Notes: generated by a model from the sequence alone, not told the origin. A DNA stretch of 64,000 nt from Chloroflexota bacterium (GCA_029553955.1 JAKPJZ010000250.1:124001-188000); one strand, 5' to 3'. Counted from the first letter of the stretch, positions 43,725 through 53,092 are shown. Program-made: numbers and translations.

Positions 43725-43833
43725 GTCGTGTTCGCAAACCGTCGTAGCCTAGGGCCTTGTGCCCGTCTTGCCGTTCTGTGGCGCCAGTCTCGCCGCCCAA
43801 GACGCCCACTACGGGTTTGCGAACACGACCTAG
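43721..43833. mobile_element. MITE-like element, copy B
   Basis: 113 bases bounded by CTAGGTCGTGTTCGCAAAC and complement. It is the reverse of copy A but lacks about 33 interior bases (the AGCCCCCCTTGGCCGCCGCA part). Its left CTAG carries the stop codon of the preceding gene. Confidence 0.85.
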
Positions 43834-43894
43834 GCTCGTAGCGCGCACGCCTGTGCGCCGGGCGCGTGCACCATGAGCTTCTCTGGAGGTGGCG

Positions 43895-45280
43895 ATGAGG
43901 CCAACTCGCATCTCTTCATGGTCCATGGTGGGCTTGCTCTGCGCCGGCCTGCTGCTCGCGGGCTGTGCGCGCCTGCCCTCACCTACGCCAAGGCCGCAGG
44001 CCGCGCCCGTGCTCGCCGTCGCGAGTGCGACGCCGGCCGCGCCCGCGTCGCCCGCTATCCCCGCGCAGCCCGCGCCGGCGGACCTCGAGCTGCCCAGCCA
44101 GCGCACGCTGCCGACGCCCACGCCGTACCTGCCGGACCTCACGCCGCCGCCGGGCGGCTGGATCGCCTACCTCACCCTTGAGCCGGCGAACCGCCTGGCC
44201 CTGGCCTCGCCCGACGGCACGCGCCGCGTAGTGCTCGACGAGCTCGGGCCGGTCTCGGGGTTCAGTTGGTCGCCCGACGGGCAGCGGCTGGCGGTGCTGC
44301 AGCGGGGCGACTGGCTCGCGCTCATCTCGCTCGCCGGGCCGGGCATCGTGCAGGTGAGCGACAGCGTGTGGTCGCGGCCAGCGCCCGGCTGCGCCTGGTC
44401 GCGCGACGGGCAGACGCTGGCCTACATCCGGCGCGGCCCGGTGGGCATGAACGGCGCCGCCGAGTACAGCATCTGCCTCTACGACGTCGCCACCGAGCAG
44501 ACAGCCGCGACGCCCATCAGGCCGAAAAGGTTCGCCGAGTGGGGCTGCGTGGCCGGCGAGGCTGCGCCACCCCTGGTGCCGCTGCTCCACGGGCTGGAGG
44601 CGACTCTGCAGGTGTGGGACGTGGCGGCGGGCCAGGTGGTCGCCGCCTTTGCCCACAGCGATACCGGCCTGCAGGGCAACGGCGCCGGCCACGCGGCGCT
44701 CTGGATGCCCGATGGGCGGGGCCTGGTCTTTGCGCGGATGGAGCTCGACAGGGCGCCGGTCGAGGTGCTGCAGCGATGGCCTGTGATGGATGTTGTGGTC
44801 CGCACATCACTCTACTATCCCAGCAGCCTGGCGCTCTGGCAGGTGGGCAGCGGGGTGGCGCAGACGGTGCTCGAGGCCGAGGCGCGGCGGCGCCTGTGGC
44901 CCGAGGGCTGGCTGCCCGACGGCCGGCTTGAGGTGCGCGTGATGGAGTGGGCCAGAGAGCGCTACGAGCCCGGCGAGGCGCGTGGCCCAGAGCAGGTGAG
45001 CTATCGCTACTTCCGGGTGGCCGAAGGCGGCGGGCTCGAGGCGGTGGGGACAGCGGACGTGCCCTGGTGGGCGGGCGGACAACTCCAGGCGCGGCTGGGC
45101 TGGCCTCTGGACCCGATGGGCGAGCTCTATCGGGCATGCGTGGCGCCCGACGGCGTGACCGTCGCCCTGACGCAGCGCTGCCCGGGCGAAGCCAAGGGCG
45201 GTTGCATCGCCCTGTGGCAGGGCGAAGGCGAGCCGGTGCTCTTGGCCGAGGGCCACGACCCGCAGTGGCAGCCAGGGTGA
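43895..45280 (+). CDS. TolB-like beta-propeller lipoprotein
   Basis: 461 residues from ATG 43895, with GGAGG five bases upstream. Lipoprotein signal MVGLLCAGLLLAGC, a Pro/Ala linker to about residue 80, then a propeller with SWSPDGQRLAVLQ, AWSRDGQTLAYIR and LWMPDGRGLVFAR repeats. The 5' end, from 30 bases upstream through the signal peptide, is nearly identical to that of the gene at 48861, whose body is unrelated. A role in sensing or binding outside the membrane is inferred. Confidence 0.8.
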   Translation: MRPTRISSWSMVGLLCAGLLLAGCARLPSPTPRPQAAPVLAVASATPAAPASPAIPAQPAPADLELPSQRTLPTPTPYLPDLTPPPGGWIAYLTLEPANRLALASPDGTRRVVLDELGPVSGFSWSPDGQRLAVLQRGDWLALISLAGPGIVQVSDSVWSRPAPGCAWSRDGQTLAYIRRGPVGMNGAAEYSICLYDVATEQTAATPIRPKRFAEWGCVAGEAAPPLVPLLHGLEATLQVWDVAAGQVVAAFAHSDTGLQGNGAGHAALWMPDGRGLVFARMELDRAPVEVLQRWPVMDVVVRTSLYYPSSLALWQVGSGVAQTVLEAEARRRLWPEGWLPDGRLEVRVMEWARERYEPGEARGPEQVSYRYFRVAEGGGLEAVGTADVPWWAGGQLQARLGWPLDPMGELYRACVAPDGVTVALTQRCPGEAKGGCIALWQGEGEPVLLAEGHDPQWQPG

Positions 45281-45545
45281 GGGGGTCCTCCTACTGTTCG
45301 CCCCGTGAGGGAGAGCAGGTTGGCATCGCCGCATCCGCTGCATGGCACAGGCCGGGCTGCGGGTATGGCTGGCGCGAGCAACATCCTCCACCTGAGGGGA
45401 ACGCGCTGGTACTGCGGCACATGGTGCACAGCGCATGCTAGGCGGCGAGCGTAGCTGGCGCGGACAGCCCATTCCCCCTCGCGGGGGGAACGGTAGGGGG
45501 TCGACCAACCACGGAGACGCGTGTGCCTATGGATGAGGAGGTGAC

Positions 45546-48500
45546 ATGATCGCATCGCAGCGGATCATGCGGCTGGCGGCGGGCCTGTGCGCGCTGGCGC
45601 TGCTCGCGGGGTGCGCGGCGCCACCACCGGCCACGCCATCGCCAGCCGCGGCAATGGCCAGCCCGAGCGCAAGGACCGCCACGCCTGCAGCCGAGCCGAG
45701 CCCCACACCTTGGAGCAAGCTGCGGCCACCGGCCGGCACGGTGGCCCTCTACGGCGTGGGCACGCAGGAGCGCTGGGAACTCTACGCCCTCGACGCCGCC
45801 GGCCTGGCGATGGCCCTGGGGGTGAGCATCCCCAGGAGCGCGCTCCTCTCACCCGATGGCCGCTGGCTGGCGCAGCTCGACGCGCCCGAGGGCGAGGCGC
45901 GCGCCGTGCTGATACGCAACCTGCAGCAGGGGCAGAGCTACACCAGCCCGCTCGGCCAGGCCTGCAGCGGGCCGATGTGCCTGGCGGGGCTCTGGGCCTT
46001 TGACCGCGAGGGCACGCGCCTGGCATCGGTGGAGGTGACGCGGCAGGGCTGGGCGCTCGCCATCGTCGATCTGCGGGACGGCTCGAGCCGGCGCTTCGAC
46101 CCCGTGCAGGCCGATGCCGGCGGCTACAACCTGCAGCCGGGCCATCCGCTCGGCTGGGCGGCGACGGGGGAGCTCGTGATCTCGTGCTTCACCCCCTTCT
46201 CTGGGGGCGGCCGGTCCGGCGTGTGGGCGCTGAGCCTGCCCGCTGGGGATGGCCCCATCGCGGCGCGCCGCCTGCTCGGCCCCGACTCCTACGCGACGCT
46301 GGCGCTCTCGCCCGACGGCACGCGCCTGCTCTACCTGGCGCGTGACCCGGCCTACACGCCGGCCGGCTACACGGCCATCGAGGGCAGCTATGACGACGTG
46401 GCCGTGAACCAGCTCTGGTCGCTCGATATCGCCAGCGGCATGGGCACCAGGCTCGTGGAGGTCGCCGACGGCGGCGCTCTGGCCGGCGCCGCGGCCTGGT
46501 CGCCCGACGGCCACGAGGCGCTCTTTGCCCAGGGGCGCTATGGCGACGCAGACGTATTGGAGTCGCTGGCCCTGAAGGCGGTCGATAGCGCTGGCGCTGT
46601 GCGCGCGGTCTGCAGCCTGCCGGCGCAGCGCGCGCTGTTTGGCCTGCATTGGTGCCGGCCCGACCTGGCCCTGGCGGTCATCTTTACCGACGACGAGCTA
46701 AGCGAGCTCCACCTGATGGACCTGGCCACGGGCCGCAGCGACTTTGTGGCCAAGGGCCGCTGGGTGAGCGTGGTGGCGACCGGTCTGCCCCAGACCGACC
46801 CTGACCCGGGGGAGCCCGGCGCGGCCACCTCGTCGGTAGTGGATGGCTGGAGTGGCGTCGTCGTGCGGCTCGACTCTCAGGCCCAGTTCGACGACTATTT
46901 CCTGCGCGCCGATGGTGAAAAGTTCGGCATCGACGGCTCGGCTGCCGGCCTGAGCTGCCCGCTGGAAGGTGCGGCTGGGCAGGGAGGTACGATCCGCGTG
47001 TGGGGGCGGCTGTACGACGATGTGCCCGACGCCTTTGGCCGCCAGATTGTGGTCGAGCGCCTCGAGTATGCCACGGGCAGCGCGCCGCCCCCGGGGCAGA
47101 TTGTCTACGTCAACCCCGATGGCCGGCTGCGCCTGGCCGGCACCGATGGGCAGAGTGTGCCGGGCCCCAGGGCCTACGAGCGCGCAACAGCACTCGCCTG
47201 GTCGCCCGACGGGCGCCTGCTGGCCTACGTCGACCAGCAGCCCGGCGGCTGGGGCGCGGCCTACGTCTACGACATGGCCACTGGGCGCACGGAGCCGGTC
47301 TCGCGGGCAACGCAGCCCGTGGGGCAGGTTTCCTGGTCACCCGACGGCCGCTACCTGGCGCTCGACTGTGGCACGAGCATAGTGCGCAGCCTGGAGATCG
47401 TCGAGGTGGCGACGCAGACCTTTGTCAGCCCGCTCGAGGCGGTCGGCTACGCCTGGTCGCCCGATGGCCGTCAGCTCGTCGTGGGCCGGCGCCGGCCCGT
47501 GCAGCCCCCGCTGCCCTATGAGATCGGCGATTCGCTCAGCCTGGCCCTGGTCGAGCCCGGCCTGCCGCCGCGCGTGCTCCTGGAGGGCACGGCCGACGTG
47601 CTCTACCGCCCACTGGCCTGGCTGCCCGACGGGCGCATCATCTACCGGCGCACCGACCGGCCCGACAAGACCACGGGCGGCCAGGATTCCCTGTGGACGA
47701 CGCGGCTCGACGGCGCGGCCGTGCAGAGCGAGCCCGCACACGACATCCCCCTGGCCTACGACCCGCAGGCCCTGCTGGCGCGCCTGCCGGCCGGGCTGCG
47801 CGACACGGCCGGCGCCTTCTCTTGGGCGCCCGACGGGCGGTGGGTCACTTTCCAGGCGGGCGGTTACCCGCACTGGGGAGTGTATCTCTTCGACACGCAA
47901 ACGGGCGACGCGCCGCGCTGCCTGGCCGATGGCACCAGCCCCGCCTGGCGGCCGGGGGTTGCCGCCATGCCCGGCCCGCTGCCCACGCCCAACTATCGCG
48001 CGCCCCAAGCGTTCGAGACCTACACCGTGACCTCGACCTCGCCCGACGGCCTGTGGACCGCCGAGGCGTTCGACGCCCTGCCGGCGTCTGGCGGGGGCAT
48101 AAGCAGCGACTATTACACCCGGCTGACCGTGGCCCGCGCCGATGGCACCGCGGCGTGGACGCTGGTCGACACATGGCAGCGCTGGGGCCTCGGCTACTTG
48201 GTGCCGCGGCCGTTCCACTGGTCGCTCGACGGGCGCTCGCTCTACTTTACCAACCGGCCGGTCCCCGACGGCTGCCCCTACTTTGTCAACGGCAGCGACC
48301 TGCAGCGCGTGGACCTGCAGAGCGGCCACGTGACGCAGCTCGCCCCGGCGCTGGGCTTCTGGCTGGCCCTCTCGCCCGACGAGCGCACGCTGGCCGCCGG
48401 CGGCTCGGGGCGCTTGACCCTGCGTGACCTGGCGACGGGGCTCGAGCGCGAGCTGCGGTTGTCGCCGGCTGAGGTCTATGCGCCGCTGGGCAAGATTGTC

Positions 48501-48746
48501 TGGTCGCCCGATGGCGCCGCGCTCGTGCTCACGGTTGCCAACGACCCGTGCAGCACGCGCCCAAGGACGCACTCCATCGTACGGGTCGAGGCGGCCACGC
48601 TGGCGGCGACCACACTGCTCGAGCGCGATCCCCGCCTCTTCACCAGCGAGGCGTGGCCCGAGGCGCGCCGGGTGCTCCTGGCCGACCAAGGCAAGGGCCG
48701 CTGGTGGCTCGACCCCGGCAGCGGTGAGCTCACGTGCGCAGAGTAG
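45546..48746 (+). CDS. Large beta-propeller lipoprotein of the VALYGV family
   Basis: 1066 residues. Signal with lipobox (LCALALLAGC) and GAGGAGGTGAC before the ATG. The first propeller from PAGTVALYGVGTQERWELY is the closest paralogue of the outside part of the 31953 anti-sigma fusion, including DGTRLLYLARDPAYTPAG and VAVNQLWSLDIASG. At about 430-510 lies the shared domain DGWSGVVVRLDSQAQFDDYF...IRVWGRLYDDVPDAFGRQIV. A second propeller of about 500 residues follows. The order (propeller, shared domain, propeller) is that of the anti-sigma protein without finger and helix; it could compete for the same ligand. Confidence 0.85.
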   Translation: MIASQRIMRLAAGLCALALLAGCAAPPPATPSPAAAMASPSARTATPAAEPSPTPWSKLRPPAGTVALYGVGTQERWELYALDAAGLAMALGVSIPRSALLSPDGRWLAQLDAPEGEARAVLIRNLQQGQSYTSPLGQACSGPMCLAGLWAFDREGTRLASVEVTRQGWALAIVDLRDGSSRRFDPVQADAGGYNLQPGHPLGWAATGELVISCFTPFSGGGRSGVWALSLPAGDGPIAARRLLGPDSYATLALSPDGTRLLYLARDPAYTPAGYTAIEGSYDDVAVNQLWSLDIASGMGTRLVEVADGGALAGAAAWSPDGHEALFAQGRYGDADVLESLALKAVDSAGAVRAVCSLPAQRALFGLHWCRPDLALAVIFTDDELSELHLMDLATGRSDFVAKGRWVSVVATGLPQTDPDPGEPGAATSSVVDGWSGVVVRLDSQAQFDDYFLRADGEKFGIDGSAAGLSCPLEGAAGQGGTIRVWGRLYDDVPDAFGRQIVVERLEYATGSAPPPGQIVYVNPDGRLRLAGTDGQSVPGPRAYERATALAWSPDGRLLAYVDQQPGGWGAAYVYDMATGRTEPVSRATQPVGQVSWSPDGRYLALDCGTSIVRSLEIVEVATQTFVSPLEAVGYAWSPDGRQLVVGRRRPVQPPLPYEIGDSLSLALVEPGLPPRVLLEGTADVLYRPLAWLPDGRIIYRRTDRPDKTTGGQDSLWTTRLDGAAVQSEPAHDIPLAYDPQALLARLPAGLRDTAGAFSWAPDGRWVTFQAGGYPHWGVYLFDTQTGDAPRCLADGTSPAWRPGVAAMPGPLPTPNYRAPQAFETYTVTSTSPDGLWTAEAFDALPASGGGISSDYYTRLTVARADGTAAWTLVDTWQRWGLGYLVPRPFHWSLDGRSLYFTNRPVPDGCPYFVNGSDLQRVDLQSGHVTQLAPALGFWLALSPDERTLAAGGSGRLTLRDLATGLERELRLSPAEVYAPLGKIVWSPDGAALVLTVANDPCSTRPRTHSIVRVEAATLAATTLLERDPRLFTSEAWPEARRVLLADQGKGRWWLDPGSGELTCAE

Positions 48747-48796
48747 GGCAGAGGCAATGCCATGCATCAAGCCTGTCAACTGGCAGGCCAGACACT

Positions 48797-48846
48797 AAGC
48801 TCGTGATGCGCACGCCTGTGCGCACAGGCGTGCGCATCACGAGCTT
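48797..48846. repeat. Perfect 50-bp palindrome
   Basis: AAGCTCGTGATGCGCACGCC and complement meeting at TGTGCGCACA. It ends 15 bases before the lipoprotein start. Related half sites are at 43838-43875 and 49481-49604. Confidence 0.85.
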
Positions 48847-48860
48847 CTCTGGAGGTGGCG

Positions 48861-49442
48861 ATGAGGCCGACTCGCTCTTCTGCATGCTCCATCGTGGGCT
48901 TGTTGCTCTGCGCCGGCCTGCTGCTCGTGGGCTGCACGGCTGCGGCCACGACGGCCCCGACTCCGCCTTCGCCGATCGGCGCAGAGGCGACGGGCTCCGA
49001 CACCGTCGCCATCTATGCCACGGTTATCCGGCGCCTGTGCACGCGCGACGACTCTTTCGGCGGCACGTACAACCCCGCGATCGTCTACCTGGTGCGCCGG
49101 ACCAACGACGCGGCTGGCGACCCGAGAGCCCCGCGAGGCGTGCCGGCGCCGCTCTCGGAAGCGGTGCAGAATGGCATCAGCGCGGCCCTGGATGATCTGC
49201 CGGGCCGCATCGTCTGGGTCGACTCGCCCGACGATGCGCCCAAGGATGCCATGGGCGCGGTCGAGGGCCATGGTGTGATCGTCACCCTGGGCAGCATCTC
49301 GCCCCAGGAGGACGGCTCGGTGCACGTTCCGGCGAGCATCTATATGGCCAGCCTCGCCGCCGCCGGCCAGACCTACGTGCTGCAGCAGCAGGGTGGCGCC
49401 TGGGTGGTGACCGGCAACACCGGCGTGCAGTGGATGAGCTAA
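48861..49442 (+). CDS. Small lipoprotein of unknown function
   Basis: 193 residues from ATG 48861. The signal peptide (IVGLLLCAGLLLVGC) and leader share an almost identical DNA sequence with the gene at 43895. The body (DTVAIYATVIRRLCTRDDSFGG...VIVTLGSISPQEDGSVHVPASIYMASLAAAGQTYVL...) is a beta-rich domain seen in single-copy lipoproteins, not recognised. It ends in GNTGVQWMS, like a secreted domain with a short C-terminal strand. Confidence 0.75.
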   Translation: MRPTRSSACSIVGLLLCAGLLLVGCTAAATTAPTPPSPIGAEATGSDTVAIYATVIRRLCTRDDSFGGTYNPAIVYLVRRTNDAAGDPRAPRGVPAPLSEAVQNGISAALDDLPGRIVWVDSPDDAPKDAMGAVEGHGVIVTLGSISPQEDGSVHVPASIYMASLAAAGQTYVLQQQGGAWVVTGNTGVQWMS

Positions 49443-49480
49443 GCGACAAGGCAGTCAATCGGCAGGTCAGACGCTCAAGA

Positions 49481-49604
49481 AGCTGGTAGTGCGCACGCCT
49501 GTGCGCTGGGCGCGGCGTGGTGCCAGGCCCAGGCACAGGGGGCTCGCACAATCGTTGCCTGGCCGTCAGAGAGGGAAGGCGCACAGGCGTGCACACTACC
49601 AGCT
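49481..49604. repeat. Inverted repeat AGCTGGTAGTGCGCACGCC
   Basis: Arms of about 26 bases, imperfect, surround a 70-base GC-rich loop. It carries the same GCGCACGCCTGTGCGC core as 48797-48846. Confidence 0.65.
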
Positions 49605-49710
49605 ATTGCCCAGGCTCGCAGATCGAACGGACTAGCTGTCGACGCGACGAGGCCAATCCGTTCCCGTGATCCGTTGACAGCGGCCCAGAGTGCAAAGGAG
49701 AAAGACACGG

Positions 49711-50070
49711 ATGCTCAAGCGTATGCTGCAGCCGGACTGGAGGAAGCTCTTCCTCTTCGCCGTCTTGATCGCCATTGCCATCGGGGCCCACATTCAGACC
49801 TGGGCTTTCGTCGACGACATGCCTCATCCACCTCCCAAGCCCCCGCTCTACGACCTGCTGCGGCCCTTGCCGCTCTGGGCGCTGTGGATATTCTTGCAGG
49901 CGCCACTGGCCCTGCTGCTGTGGCCCTTGAGGCTCCTCGGGCTCGACGTAATGCGTGGCGACCTCTGGTGGTTCAGAGTGGCCGGCATCATCTACTTTTA
50001 CCTGCTCTCCTGCCTGGTGGTCGCCGTCCTTGATTGGCTCAAGGGCAGGTTGAGGCGACAGAGGGGATGA
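49711..50070 (+). CDS. Small polytopic membrane protein
   Basis: 119 residues from ATG 49711, with AAGGAG about ten bases upstream. Hydrophobic segments lie at WRKLFLFAVLIAIAIGAHI, LPLWALWIFLQAPLALLLWPL and VAGIIYFYLLSCLVVAVLDWL, with a proline-rich loop (MPHPPPKPPLYDLL). No family is recognised. Confidence 0.7.
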   Translation: MLKRMLQPDWRKLFLFAVLIAIAIGAHIQTWAFVDDMPHPPPKPPLYDLLRPLPLWALWIFLQAPLALLLWPLRLLGLDVMRGDLWWFRVAGIIYFYLLSCLVVAVLDWLKGRLRRQRG

Positions 50071-50139
50071 CACGCCGATTGCCCTGGTCAGAGAGTGACT
50101 GGCAAGAGCTCAGCCAGGGGTCTGCCCAGACTGCCGCTG

Positions 50140-50282
50140 GGTGCCCCCCTACCGTTCCCCCGTCGCGGGGGAATTGGGCCGCAGGACCACGCCCTGCCTG
50201 GCCAAGAAGCGGCAAAGAGGCGATGCGGGGCGGCAAAAGCCAACCCAATTCCCCCGCGACGGGGAAACGGTAGGGGGGCACC
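50140..50282. repeat. TACCGTTCCCCCGTCGCGGGG inverted repeat
   Basis: Arms of about 40 bases (GTGCCCCCCTACCGTTCCCC and near complement) surround about 60 bases. Related pieces lie near 38050-38075, 38428 and 45460-45500. It makes up most of the 330-base gap, which shows no gene. Confidence 0.75.
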
Positions 50283-50404
50283 CCAAGGGCTTGGCCCGCA
50301 AGGGGGGGCCTCAGCCGCCGGCAGATGTCTGGTTAGGTTCCTGCCAATCGCCTTCCTGCCAGGGAATTCGCTGTGACAGGACATCGAAGCAATCGGAGGC
50401 AACT

Positions 50405-51466
50405 GTGAAGAGATTCCTGGCCGTGCTGCTGCTCCTCAGCGCCGTGCTTGCCGCCTGCGGGCGGGCCGGCCCGCTCCCCAGCGTCACGCCCGAGGAGGCC
50501 GGCCTCTCGTGGCGCGAGTGCGCGGTGAGCAGCTTTGACCTGGCGCAGGCAGAGGCGTGCCTCGGCCTGCAGCGCCCATACAAGAGCGACGCCGAACGGG
50601 CGCGGCTGGGCACGCGGGGCGCGACGGGCCTGCACCTGACGCTCGGCGGCGACACCTACGAGACGCGCCACCTGGGCCTGGGCTTTATCCCCGCCTGGCC
50701 GTGGGACCCCTACGTGCTGCTCAAGAACGGCCGGCCGCTCAGCCTGCTCTTGGGCGAGTTCCAGGTCTACGACCCCGACCGCTCGCTGCAAGAGATCGCC
50801 GGCCAGGCGGCCTGGGAGTTCGCCGACCCCCGTCAGGCCACGGTCATCTACGGCGGGCGCGACCTGCGCCGCGTCTACGGCCTGGAGGCAGCCTATGCCC
50901 CCTACGAGCTGGGTGGCCGGCTGGCCTTCATCGGCAAGCGAGATGGCCGCTCCTTCCTGGTCTGCGACGGCCGGCAGGTCGGCCCCGCCTTCGATGAAAT
51001 CACCATCGCCTACTGCTGCGAGATCATGCTCTACTCGGCCGGCGGCGGCGAGGGGCGCTACCGCTTCTGGGGCCGGCGCGGCGATCAGTTGTACGTGGTG
51101 GAGGTGGCCGTCCCGCCCTTGCCGCGCGGCTTCAAGGGCTACGAACTCTACAGTTGGCGCGAGGGCGGTGAGTGGCGCTTTACCCTGATCACCGGCACCA
51201 ACCGCAACAAGAGCTGCGCCGAGATTGCCGCAGCCGGCGAGGAGGCTGGGGGCGACGGTTGGGTGCGCATTGGCGTCAAAGGCGCTGCGGCCATCAAGGG
51301 TGCCCTGGCCCGGCTGCCGCAGGGCGAGAGCGTCTTCTGGCTCGATCAGGCGCGCTGGGGCGATGAGCAGGGCTGCCGCATCCGCCTCGAACGCCCCGAC
51401 CCGGCCATCGTCGACGATATTGTCGGGCAGTGCGAGCGGCTCGGGGTCGAGCTGCACGGCCTGTGA
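50405..51466 (+). CDS. Lipoprotein of unknown function
   Basis: 353 residues from GTG 50405, with GGAGG five bases upstream. The signal peptide has a lipobox (LLSAVLAAC). The body has a propeller-poor, beta-rich layout (RQATVIYGGRDLRRVYGLEAAYAPYELGGRLAFIGKRDGRSFLVCDGRQVGPAFDEI) resembling WG-repeat-like or DPP-type strands. A CC pair at about residue 200 could be redox- or metal-related. The C-terminus is helical. Confidence 0.75.
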   Translation: MKRFLAVLLLLSAVLAACGRAGPLPSVTPEEAGLSWRECAVSSFDLAQAEACLGLQRPYKSDAERARLGTRGATGLHLTLGGDTYETRHLGLGFIPAWPWDPYVLLKNGRPLSLLLGEFQVYDPDRSLQEIAGQAAWEFADPRQATVIYGGRDLRRVYGLEAAYAPYELGGRLAFIGKRDGRSFLVCDGRQVGPAFDEITIAYCCEIMLYSAGGGEGRYRFWGRRGDQLYVVEVAVPPLPRGFKGYELYSWREGGEWRFTLITGTNRNKSCAEIAAAGEEAGGDGWVRIGVKGAAAIKGALARLPQGESVFWLDQARWGDEQGCRIRLERPDPAIVDDIVGQCERLGVELHGL

Positions 51467-51556
51467 GGCGGCTAGCGACCTATCGGACAAAGATCTTCCG
51501 CCGCCAGCATCCTGGTAACAGCCGGGCATTCGGCACTGCTACCGCCCGGCTCTGAT

Positions 51557-51604
51557 CCAGAAAAGGGTCCTGCACCAGGCTGGCGCGGAGCGTGCAAGCC
51601 GGTT
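51557..51604 (+). repeat. Solo palindrome flank without palindrome
   Basis: CCAGAAAAGGGTCCTGCACC...GCGCGGAGCGTGCAAGCCGGTT closely matches the right flank of palindromes P8 and P10, yet no palindrome is present beside it. It looks like a decayed or not-yet-formed copy of the composite element. Confidence 0.6.
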
Positions 51605-51706
51605 GCCTGCCCAGGGCGTTGCTCTCCGACAAACCAAGTCACCAGCCGCACCTGCACCTTCACCATGCGCCAGGGCACCTTTGCTATCACCCAGGGAGGG
51701 GCTACG

Positions 51707-53092
51707 ATGAAGCGAAACGCGCTCCTGGTTCTCGCCGTCGTGATCGCCGTGCTCACCGCGTGCAGCCGGCCATTCGAGCCCACCCAATCCCCCGCGACGC
51801 CGGCCTCCACCGCCTCGCCCTCGCCGGCACCGGGCCGCGAGCGTACGCGGGCCAGGGTTGAGATGGACGTCTTCGACGACCGGCCAGATCCAACTTGGGA
51901 GCTCTCGCCGGAGCAGACGGACCAGGTGATCGCGGCCATGTTCTCCGGGGGGTCCCCAGCGGCCGGCGAGCCATCGCGCTGCCCGAGCGCGTCCGGCTAC
52001 CGCGGCTTTGTCGTCACCTGGATTGGCGATGCCAGGTATCTCAGTGGTGGGCCAGAGAGCCTGCGCGTGTGCGGCGGGCGCATCGAGGCGCGGGGTAGGA
52101 TCGGGGCCAAGGCGCCGGGCCCGGCCGAGCCCGAAATCGTGCAGGACCTGGACCACCGGCTGGAATACTACCTCCTGGAGACGGCCAGACCCCACGTCGA
52201 TGCCGCGCTCTACGATGCTGTGCGCCAGGAGATCGCGCGCCGCACCGCGCCGGACGACGCCACGCCCTATGCCCGCTTGCGCATCGCCCGCTACGCCCTG
52301 GCCGGCGAGCTGCCCGCGGACCTGCCTACGGAGGCGCCCGTCTACTCAGTGGTGCCGGGAACCGTGCCGGATGAGGAATGGGCGCGCCGGGTGGCCGCAG
52401 CATTGGGCTTTGCAGGTGATCCCAGCGGCGAGAGCAGAAGCGCTGCCCAGCCGGCATGGACGTGGCTCGGGCCGGAGCGCAACTCGCTGCTCGACGTGTA
52501 TGGCGGCATCGCCTATACGTGCGCCCGCCCGCCCGCGCAGGCCCGGCCCGCCAACGCCCCCGAGACGGCCGACCAGGCGATCGCGGCGGTGCGCGCCTGG
52601 CTCACAGCGCAGGGCCTGCTGCCTGCCGATTGTGCGGACGATGCCCAGGCGTGGCCCGGCGTCGATGGGCTCGGCTGGGAGGTGCGCTTCCGCCGCCGCC
52701 TCGACGGCCGGCCGGTCGGCAGCGACTGGACCATGACTGGCGGCCTGCTCGTGCGCCTGAATTCGCTGGGCGAGGTGGACTCGCTGGGCTACCTGCGCCA
52801 CGAGGTCGAGAAGGGCGCGCCGGTGCCGCTCAAGCCGCTGCAGCAGGCCTGGCAGGAGCTACAGACGTACGGCCCGACCCACTTTGACCTGGAGGGCGCG
52901 GCGACGGGGCCGGCGTATGAGGCCTTTACCGTCACGCACGTCGGCCTGGGCTACCGCGAGTGCTGCTATGGCTCGGCAGAGGTCCAGGAGGCGCTGCGGC
53001 CGTACTATGTCTTTACCGGAGAGGTGGAGATCGCCAACTGGCCGCGCAGGATCAGGGCGAGCGCCTACGTGCCCGCCGGTGCCGCGCCTTGA
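51707..53092 (+). CDS. Lipoprotein of unknown function
   Basis: 461 residues from ATG 51707, with GGAGGGG six bases upstream. A lipobox (VIAVLTAC) and Pro/Ser linker are followed by an N-terminal domain (about 60-200) with helical ATARPHVDAALYDAVRQEIARR-like content, and a C-terminal half (ETADQAIAAVRAWLTAQGLLP...) with the look of YycH/PepSY-type two-domain lipoproteins. It is the last gene of the co-oriented lipoprotein array. Function unknown. Confidence 0.72.
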   Translation: MKRNALLVLAVVIAVLTACSRPFEPTQSPATPASTASPSPAPGRERTRARVEMDVFDDRPDPTWELSPEQTDQVIAAMFSGGSPAAGEPSRCPSASGYRGFVVTWIGDARYLSGGPESLRVCGGRIEARGRIGAKAPGPAEPEIVQDLDHRLEYYLLETARPHVDAALYDAVRQEIARRTAPDDATPYARLRIARYALAGELPADLPTEAPVYSVVPGTVPDEEWARRVAAALGFAGDPSGESRSAAQPAWTWLGPERNSLLDVYGGIAYTCARPPAQARPANAPETADQAIAAVRAWLTAQGLLPADCADDAQAWPGVDGLGWEVRFRRRLDGRPVGSDWTMTGGLLVRLNSLGEVDSLGYLRHEVEKGAPVPLKPLQQAWQELQTYGPTHFDLEGAATGPAYEAFTVTHVGLGYRECCYGSAEVQEALRPYYVFTGEVEIANWPRRIRASAYVPAGAAP

